The translations under genes were made by a program, and so were the position numbers. A stretch of 64,000 nucleotides of DNA from assembly GCF_001704615.3 (NCBI RefSeq), contig NZ_CP029389.2, forward strand, positions 1 to 64,000. Direction: 5' to 3'. Position 1 is the first letter of the stretch. Each line of letters starts with the position of its first letter. The notes under the pieces were generated by a model. That model was given only the letters and a program-made list of their open reading frames with translations, was not told the DNA's origin and searched no databases. The DNA comes from Acinetobacter defluvii (GTDB lineage: Bacteria > Pseudomonadota > Gammaproteobacteria > Pseudomonadales > Moraxellaceae). Below, piece after piece: positions 58,526 to 64,000 of the stretch.

Positions 58526-59132
58526 TGATTTTTTTCAAAACAATACCGTTATCAAAGGAAATATTTACCAAGCTGTTGAAATGGCTATCTAGGTGTAAAT
58601 ACGCATTAAAAAGCGAGTTAAAATGCCCGATCTCTAGCTTGGACAATAAATCTATTCGCGTTTTTATTAGATTTTTAGTGAATGGAATTGTTGAAAATGT
58701 ATCAATCGGGGGAAATCCTTCACAGCCGATTTGAATTGCCATTGCTCCCATGATCCAATCAACTGTATTTTCACAACCTTCTTCGAGTGCTTGGGCTTCT
58801 AAACCATTTAAAGGGCGCACTGAAATGTCGTCCATTTCAATTCGTTCATTGCGAAATTGAGATAGATCACCCAAATATTCTGAAATATCTACATCCTCAT
58901 CTAGTCGATTATCTACAAGCTGTAAATAACTTAAAAGGATGGCATAACGCTCATGTATGCTCATTTTTAGAATGGCTTGAGGATCAGAACACGGTGCAAT
59001 GGTGTAAAGGGCTTGAGTAAGCTGTTTTTCGTAATATTCAGGTTTAATTTTTGACATTTGCAAAATATTAGATACAAGCAAATGATTTAAACCGTAATTA
59101 ACTCCACCGATCTCAATATTTGTAAAACTCAT
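58419..59132 (-). CDS. Putative tail assembly chaperone (frameshifted)
   Basis: 237 residues. It begins NIEIGGVNYGLNHLLVSNILQM, followed by a helical KLTQAL-like segment and KMSIHERYAILLSYLQLVD, the organisation of baseplate-hub or tail-assembly chaperones. The C-terminus overlaps a second ORF in a shifted frame, a hallmark of such genes. It overlaps the tail-protein gene upstream by four bases. Confidence 0.5.
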   Translation of the reverse strand: MSFTNIEIGGVNYGLNHLLVSNILQMSKIKPEYYEKQLTQALYTIAPCSDPQAILKMSIHERYAILLSYLQLVDNRLDEDVDISEYLGDLSQFRNERIEMDDISVRPLNGLEAQALEEGCENTVDWIMGAMAIQIGCEGFPPIDTFSTIPFTKNLIKTRIDLLSKLEIGHFNSLFNAYLHLDSHFNSLVNISFDNGIVLKKINGGTDDAPLRFRPTSAFIGHANSILSIAYADDSDI

Positions 59133-59929
59133 GATTGAATACCTGAATAAAGATTAATAATGTCTTGCTTGTCCCAAGCGGTACGGCTGATAAATGTTGC
59201 AGAAACTTGAATAATTAAGCGATTTCCATCCCGATCCATTGGCGCAACAATTGGCGCACTAACCGACTGAATTAACATGGGTGCGTAACGTTTACCGCCA
59301 TAAGACACAGCAACAAAAGGAGGTACAAGGGAGGGGAAAATTGAATCTAAGGAAAAATCTTGGGCTAAATTGGCGGCGGCTGTAGTTTTGCTAAGCTGTT
59401 CTGGCAAAGCCCATTGTTCAAGTAATGAAATCTGTTCCTCAACTTCCGTTTTTGCATCTGCCCAAGCTTCAAATAAAAGCGTCATAGGCAAATGAATAGA
59501 TGCAGTCGATGTAAAAACTTGCACTGAATTGACTTTAGTTAAGTTGCTTCGCCCAGTTAATGTACCTAGTTGGTTTTTTTGTTCATCGGAAAGCTTGCCT
59601 AAAAATGGGATAGCACTAACGACTGCATCTAAAGTATTTAGCCATTCCCCTGATTGTAATTGCCCCATCAAAGTAGGTAGTCGATGCTCTGGATTACTAT
59701 TTTCAAATGGTGTCGAATACTGACTTTCAATTGGTTTTTCACCACTCAAAGCAATACATGCAACTTCTTCTGTGGATTCTTCAAGTAATTTTCCGTCCAC
59801 ATCACAAAGCTGAACACGAAATTTTAGTTTTTCGTTTAATCCACTACTATTTAACTTTTCTAAATTTTCTACTGGGGTAACAGTAGGCTCATTAACTGGC
59901 TGTTCTGTTTGCTCAACCTGAAATGCCAT
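59129..59929 (-). CDS. Putative baseplate/tail hub protein
   Basis: 266 residues from ATG 59929, chosen for its 66-base octamer spacing (a longer reading to 59974 lies inside the leader). The N-terminal 45 residues are Pro/Glu-rich. The core has SVQVFTSTASIHLPMTLLFEAW and PPFVAVSYGGKRYAPMLIQSVSAPIVAPMDRDGN, the pattern of baseplate or tail-tube-initiator proteins. It leads the transcription unit that ends with the lysis genes. Confidence 0.5.
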   Translation of the reverse strand: MAFQVEQTEQPVNEPTVTPVENLEKLNSSGLNEKLKFRVQLCDVDGKLLEESTEEVACIALSGEKPIESQYSTPFENSNPEHRLPTLMGQLQSGEWLNTLDAVVSAIPFLGKLSDEQKNQLGTLTGRSNLTKVNSVQVFTSTASIHLPMTLLFEAWADAKTEVEEQISLLEQWALPEQLSKTTAAANLAQDFSLDSIFPSLVPPFVAVSYGGKRYAPMLIQSVSAPIVAPMDRDGNRLIIQVSATFISRTAWDKQDIINLYSGIQS

Positions 59930-60002
59930 GACTTTAAAAATCCAAAATTCAACCTTTTTAAAGCTTAAAGACAATCATTTTTTTAATTTCTCTATATTCC
60001 TA
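59930..60002 (-). promoter_or_regulatory. Late leader
   Basis: TAGGAATA (60002-59995) lies 66 bases before ATG 59929. CTTTAA...TTAAAG and ATGA...TCAT pairs bracket the ribosome-binding region and touch the start codon. Confidence 0.55.
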
Positions 60003-60054
60003 AATCTATTGCTTGCTTTTTATGTTTAAAACAAATATAACTATTCTCATTCAC

Positions 60055-60126
60055 TGCCATATAGGCAGCTTAAAATACTGTCTTACTACCCAAAAGGTAG
60101 CAAAAAGCCCGCAATTGCGGGCTTTT
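60055..60126 (-). terminator. Terminator cluster after 60153 gene
   Basis: AAAAGCCCGC AATT GCGGGCTTTT (60103-60126) is a strong minus-strand terminator. CTACC/GGTAG and CTGCC/GGCAG hairpins follow. The 60003-60152 stretch holds no gene. Confidence 0.75.
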
Positions 60127-60152
60127 AAATTTTTATGGTTAAGAACTTAACA

Positions 60153-60539
60153 TCATAAACTTTTCATTAAATTTTCAACATACGCCATTGAAGCAGCCAA
60201 CATCGTACCATCTGCACGACCTAAAATAGCTTGCTCAATATTGTAGCGATACGATGGAACATGAAGGGGGTACACACCTTCTAAAAAAAACGTACATGCT
60301 TCATCTTTGCGTAAAGCCCAGTAAGCCTTTTCTACAGCATGATTATAATCATTATGTGTCGTGAATTTTGGCATTGGGTTTTTTTCAAGCCATAGGATCA
60401 GCAAATTAGAAACATGCTCATCGCTTTTTAGGTCATCCATTGTAAGTAACCAATGATCTTCATATTCTGAAGTCTTAATTTTTTCATTTTCCACTGCAAG
60501 ATATTGTTCCTGCATGGCGATTAAGTCCTGGTACATCAT
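60153..60539 (-). CDS. Hypothetical protein
   Basis: 128 residues, acidic, helical N-half (LIAMQEQYLAVENEKIKT) and a Tyr/Trp-containing C-half. Three bases after the preceding gene's stop. No family recognised. Confidence 0.5.
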   Translation of the reverse strand: MMYQDLIAMQEQYLAVENEKIKTSEYEDHWLLTMDDLKSDEHVSNLLILWLEKNPMPKFTTHNDYNHAVEKAYWALRKDEACTFFLEGVYPLHVPSYRYNIEQAILGRADGTMLAASMAYVENLMKSL

Positions 60540-60542
60540 GCC

Positions 60543-60935
60543 TTATTCCCCTGTATCCATAGCATAATCTAAAATATCTTGTGCAAATTGTTTTGAATCA
60601 ATTTTTTCGACTTGTGATGGTTCTTTACCGTGATTTTGAATCTGATTCATGCGCCATACTTGTTGTAAGGCACTCACTTTACCAACCAAAAACATTAAAT
60701 TAACTTCATTGGCAAATTTGCTTTTTTCAGCACGCCATTCATGAAATTTTTCACCATTGCCCCAATGTTGCACAATATCCTGACTGCTAACCATGTGATT
60801 AATTCCGCAATACGCACGGGCTTCACTTTCAATAAAGCTATGCACATCATACGGCAGCGAGTCCATAGAAAAATTACCCCAATCATTTAATAGATTTTCA
60901 TTGAGAAAGCTTTCCAAGCTCAAATTTAAGTTCAT
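60543..60935 (-). CDS. Hypothetical protein
   Basis: 130 residues, largely helical (ESEARAYCGINHMVSS, EVNLMFLVGKVSALQQVWRM). Preceded by AAGGAATAAATC and, further up, by family 2 repeats. First of a two-gene unit with the 128-residue protein. No family recognised. Confidence 0.5.
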   Translation of the reverse strand: MNLNLSLESFLNENLLNDWGNFSMDSLPYDVHSFIESEARAYCGINHMVSSQDIVQHWGNGEKFHEWRAEKSKFANEVNLMFLVGKVSALQQVWRMNQIQNHGKEPSQVEKIDSKQFAQDILDYAMDTGE

Positions 60936-60992
60936 GATTTATTCCTTTGTTTGTTAATTAATTTGATTATGCTTTATTCTTTTTTATATTTC

Positions 60993-61029
60993 AATCATAA
61001 AATCATATTTATGATAAATCATATTTATG
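60993..61029. promoter_or_regulatory. Family 2 repeats upstream of 60543 gene
   Basis: AATCATAAAATCATATTTATGATAAATCATATTTATG contains three half or full copies of ATCATA-AA-TATGAT in 37 bases. Confidence 0.5.
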
Positions 61030-61037
61030 TTTGAATT

Positions 61038-61060
61038 ATATCCCGCACTAGGCGGGATAT
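61038..61060 (-). terminator. Hairpin after 61075 gene
   Basis: ATATCCCGC ACTAG GCGGGATAT, a 9-bp stem just after the stop, but followed by AATTC rather than a T run. Either a weak terminator or an RNA-stabilising hairpin. Confidence 0.5.
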
Positions 61061-61074
61061 AATTATTATAAAAA

Positions 61075-61518
61075 TCAAACGTATTTCAGTCGATTTTCAT
61101 ACTCATCTAAATTAATAAAATGTTGCTCATCATCATTTAATGACCATACTGTATTCGTACATGGTACTAAACGGCGGTGCATTTTATAAAACTGATCTGC
61201 TGCAACAAGCGTGGCTAAATCATCACCTGGTACAGTGTAAGCTTCAACAACATGAATTGGGTATTGAGTTCGAGTATAGAAATCTTCCTCTGTTTCACCC
61301 GCGTTCAATGCAATAACACGCTCTACTGCGGGCAAATATGCACCGTATCCAATCCATGCGTCTACATTGTTTTTAGCCAACAATTGTGCATTTTCTTTCA
61401 TGTTACTGATTACTGTACTTACATAATCAGTTACGCCATTTTGACTTAAAATAGCTGTTACCTGGTCTACGATAGGCTTTAAGCTTTCAAGCTCTGGTGT
61501 TAATTTATTAATATTCAT
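61075..61518 (-). CDS. Hypothetical protein
   Basis: 147 residues, helical N-half (SLKPIVDQVTAILSQNGVTDYVSTVI) and acidic C-half (PGDDLATLVAADQFYKMHRRL). It follows the DarB-like gene by 14 bases in the same direction. In related phage-plasmids small proteins next to DarB can be virion proteins; that link is speculative here. Confidence 0.5.
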   Translation of the reverse strand: MNINKLTPELESLKPIVDQVTAILSQNGVTDYVSTVISNMKENAQLLAKNNVDAWIGYGAYLPAVERVIALNAGETEEDFYTRTQYPIHVVEAYTVPGDDLATLVAADQFYKMHRRLVPCTNTVWSLNDDEQHFINLDEYENRLKYV

Positions 61519-61532
61519 GCTTCACCTATTCT

Positions 61533-64000
61533 CTATTCTTCAAAAAAATCTACTGCGTCAAGCTTAAACCAATCTTGTTGCATCATCCATAACATTACTT
61601 CAGGCTCTACGATCCAACGCGTGTTTTTACCATCCCACACATAACTTTTACGTTGGGATGTGGCATAGGTTTTCATACGGTCCTTGTAATCTGTTCTAAA
61701 TGCATTACCAAATGAACCATTACCAATAAATGCCACACCAGTAATTTTTTGATTTTTAAATCGCCCAAGCCCTGTATGTAATTTGGTATATTTTTTCACT
61801 ATACCTTCAGGACTAGACGCATCAACTGCATATTTTTTCAAAAGTTCTTTAAATGTATGTGTATTCATCACACTGTTTAAAAACACTTCTGAATTTTCAG
61901 CTTCAAGTAAACTATTAACAGCGATTAACTTGGCAATATCTGTTTTTTGCTCATCTGATAAAACTGTATCAAATGGGTATAAACGAGAACCGTCATTATT
62001 GTTAATTTGCTCAATAATTTTGGTATTAACTTGACTTTGGTTTTCAAGAAAATATTCATGCGCTGCTTTTGATGATGATGGATCTCTGAACTTAATTTTA
62101 TGATTATGTTTTTGAGCAATATAAAATATTTCATCTAACATAAATACATCATTTTTCAAACTATCACGCACAAAGTCATTCAATTTTACATTTGGGATTA
62201 CCAGACATGGAACGCGATCATCATCTAAAACCACATCTTTGATCAGACCATCAAATTTAGAATTGTAGGTTTTTACAAGATCTGGATTATCCACATGAAG
62301 CTCATTAAAAATACTTTCATGCCAATAATATAAACCTGATTTTATTTTTATTGAGCGCAAACGTACCGTTGTATCCTGATCAATCCATTGCGCTTGTTCT
62401 TTAGTCAATGCTTTTGTTACCGCTGCTTCTACTTCTGGGAAAATTGAGCTGAAACGGCGAATATCAGTAGCATCACGTTCAGATAATGATTCATAAGAAT
62501 AGACATTGCGGCTACTCATTTCAGCTTTTTCAAATTCCACAAAATCATCAATTGCTTTTTGACGGTCCTGTGGCGCAATTGGTGCAATATCTTTTGGTGT
62601 CACCCATGATGTTGTACTTAATCGTGGTGAAATTTCAACACCGTCATCAACACGGAATACGCCATATAACAATTTACCGCCTACCGTTGCTTGGCAAATG
62701 TCACCAGACTTACGCACTGTACCATCTTCAAGTAATACGGCTGTACCATCAAATAACGCTTGTTTTTCGATCTGGGTAAATGGACTATCTGCATAGTCTA
62801 AATACTGCTTTAAAGATGTTTCAGCCATGCGCTGAATTGATTCATGCGAATCTTTAAAACGTTGGTATAACTCGCCATTTTCTGAATCAATAATCCGTTG
62901 CGGCATAGTTCTAACTTGATCTGCACTTCCAAAATATGAACCAGATAAAGATTCAACTGACATGTAATCAATGCTTTTTTGCTGAACTTTCCAAGCAAAG
63001 CTTTTATCCCAATTGATCACAATATTATTTGACAAAACTCCATCATAAGGCTTAATCAGGTCTTGCTTACGCTTTAAAATCTCTGCGCGTTCTTCCGATG
63101 TTTTGGCTTTATCATCTTCCATCATCAATAAGGCATATTTGCGATAATCTGCCTTAATTTGATCAGAAATAACTTGCTCTTTGGTTTGTCCCGCATTTTC
63201 AGCCGCTTTTTTGGCAATATTACCCAATAAGGTACTTTGTTTAATTGCACGATCACGGCGGTTTTTCTGTTCACGGATTTCACGTTCTTTTAAAAGTTCA
63301 GTGACTTTTTCTGGGCTATCCGCTTGGATCATTAAATCGTATTCGTCATCGCTTAATGCTTGAGATACTTTGACTGTTCCCTCTGTATCCTCTTTTTTAT
63401 CCATCAAATGATCAATCCAATTGGCTTTCCCACTCACCACCTGTACTTTATACTCATCAAATGTACCATTGGCATTGTAGAAATAAACACGTACAGATTT
63501 TTGAGTATTACCTTGACGAATACCACGACCATTGCGCTGTTGTAGGCTGTCTGGTGTCCATCCAGTCGTTAAATGGTGAATCGCTTGTGTACCCTTTTGC
63601 AAGTCAATCCCTGTATCTGCTTTTTTATTTGCAATAACAACGGTGAAATTACTTTCTGCAAATTCATCCTGAATTGTTTGAACATCATCTGTACTTGGTT
63701 TGCCGACTTTACCATCTGGCTTAGTCTGTGCATTCAAAATTGCAATTTTTGCAGCGGGTACACCACAATATACAACCAACGCCTTTTTAATGATGTGATG
63801 CATTGAAACAGTGTCACAGAAAACAAGCTGCTTTGAATGCCCGTTATATAGTGGATTTGCCAATTCAAGTTTAAAATTTTCTAAGAATGATTGGACCTTC
63901 GCTGACAATTTAGGCTTAACACTCAATTTTTCTTTATCTGCAATTTCAAGCAATGTTGCAATCGCTTTTGAGTCATTTACAGTTAAACGTAATTGGTTTT
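61533..64000 (-). CDS. DarB-like SNF2-type helicase domain protein (partial, N-terminus beyond window)
   Basis: The frame is open through the right edge; about 820 residues are visible. The first 190 visible residues hold a helicase C-domain: QLVFCDTVSMHHIIKKAL, VVIANKKADTGIDLQ (motif V) and TPDSLQQRNGRGIRQGN (motif VI). A charged coiled coil follows (EREIREQKNRRDRAIKQ), then about 500 residues without a known fold. Large SNF2 plus methyltransferase proteins of this type include P1 DarB, packaged in the virion to protect DNA from restriction. A methyltransferase domain would lie outside the window. Confidence 0.65.
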   Translation of the reverse strand, partial: NQLRLTVNDSKAIATLLEIADKEKLSVKPKLSAKVQSFLENFKLELANPLYNGHSKQLVFCDTVSMHHIIKKALVVYCGVPAAKIAILNAQTKPDGKVGKPSTDDVQTIQDEFAESNFTVVIANKKADTGIDLQKGTQAIHHLTTGWTPDSLQQRNGRGIRQGNTQKSVRVYFYNANGTFDEYKVQVVSGKANWIDHLMDKKEDTEGTVKVSQALSDDEYDLMIQADSPEKVTELLKEREIREQKNRRDRAIKQSTLLGNIAKKAAENAGQTKEQVISDQIKADYRKYALLMMEDDKAKTSEERAEILKRKQDLIKPYDGVLSNNIVINWDKSFAWKVQQKSIDYMSVESLSGSYFGSADQVRTMPQRIIDSENGELYQRFKDSHESIQRMAETSLKQYLDYADSPFTQIEKQALFDGTAVLLEDGTVRKSGDICQATVGGKLLYGVFRVDDGVEISPRLSTTSWVTPKDIAPIAPQDRQKAIDDFVEFEKAEMSSRNVYSYESLSERDATDIRRFSSIFPEVEAAVTKALTKEQAQWIDQDTTVRLRSIKIKSGLYYWHESIFNELHVDNPDLVKTYNSKFDGLIKDVVLDDDRVPCLVIPNVKLNDFVRDSLKNDVFMLDEIFYIAQKHNHKIKFRDPSSSKAAHEYFLENQSQVNTKIIEQINNNDGSRLYPFDTVLSDEQKTDIAKLIAVNSLLEAENSEVFLNSVMNTHTFKELLKKYAVDASSPEGIVKKYTKLHTGLGRFKNQKITGVAFIGNGSFGNAFRTDYKDRMKTYATSQRKSYVWDGKNTRWIVEPEVMLWMMQQDWFKLDAVDFFEE

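Noticed and set aside
1..64000. tRNA or rRNA genes
   Set aside because: No cloverleaf with a GGTTCRANNCC-type arm or rRNA-like conserved block was seen; short matches were inside genes.

Overview
The window is most of one arm of a low-GC, tailed-phage genome that also carries plasmid maintenance genes, so it is best read as a phage-plasmid. It has a contractile-tail (myovirus-like) structural set, a Rep_3 initiator with an iteron origin, ParA/ParB-type partition genes and a serine resolvase. The AT-rich base composition, the family of the initiator and the style of the small early genes suggest a Moraxellaceae host, most likely Acinetobacter. That host is inferred from general resemblance, not proven by anything in the window.

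Layout. 1-20.5 kb, all leftward: virion genes, with baseplate proteins, a putative sheath, the major capsid protein, fibres, the large terminase and a putative prohead protease. 20.5-26.3 kb: leftward small early genes, with zinc ribbons, a PD-(D/E)XK-like protein, micro-ORFs and one gene broken by an amber codon. 26.5-27.5 kb: a rightward c4-type antisense RNA and a Bro-N antirepressor. 27.5-34.1 kb: two exported or membrane proteins, a tape-measure-like protein with a lytic domain, a putative small terminase, a duplicated Xre protein and a VRR-NUC nuclease. 34.4-35.7 kb: an IS3-family insertion with a 3-bp target duplication. 35.7-43.2 kb: a tight leftward operon of early genes. 43.3-44.7 kb: rep and oriV. 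45-50 kb: replication helpers and a repressor/Cro-like switch. 50.3-54 kb, rightward: ERF recombinase, parAB, resolvase, Nudix. 54-64 kb, leftward: two paired virion-like proteins, the lysis cassette, a tail-chaperone-like frameshift pair and the end of a DarB-like helicase.

How it works together. The repressor, the antirepressor with its c4 RNA, and dispersed ATTC-N6-GAAT palindromes look like a P1-style immunity circuit. rep, the iterons, parAB and the resolvase would keep the prophage as a plasmid. Eleven late units share an upstream TAGGAATA-type octamer placed 61-72 bases before the start codon, nearly always followed by an inverted repeat that reaches the ribosome-binding site or start codon. 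This groups scattered genes (near 31, 54, 55 and 60 kb) with the main structural block.

The most unusual items are the large terminase, whose Walker A loop is split by a mini-intein, and the gene just downstream of it. That gene appears to be a circularly permuted terminase paralogue (nuclease half first, ATPase half second) that has lost all of its catalytic residues. All functions are read from sequence motifs by eye; no database search was possible.
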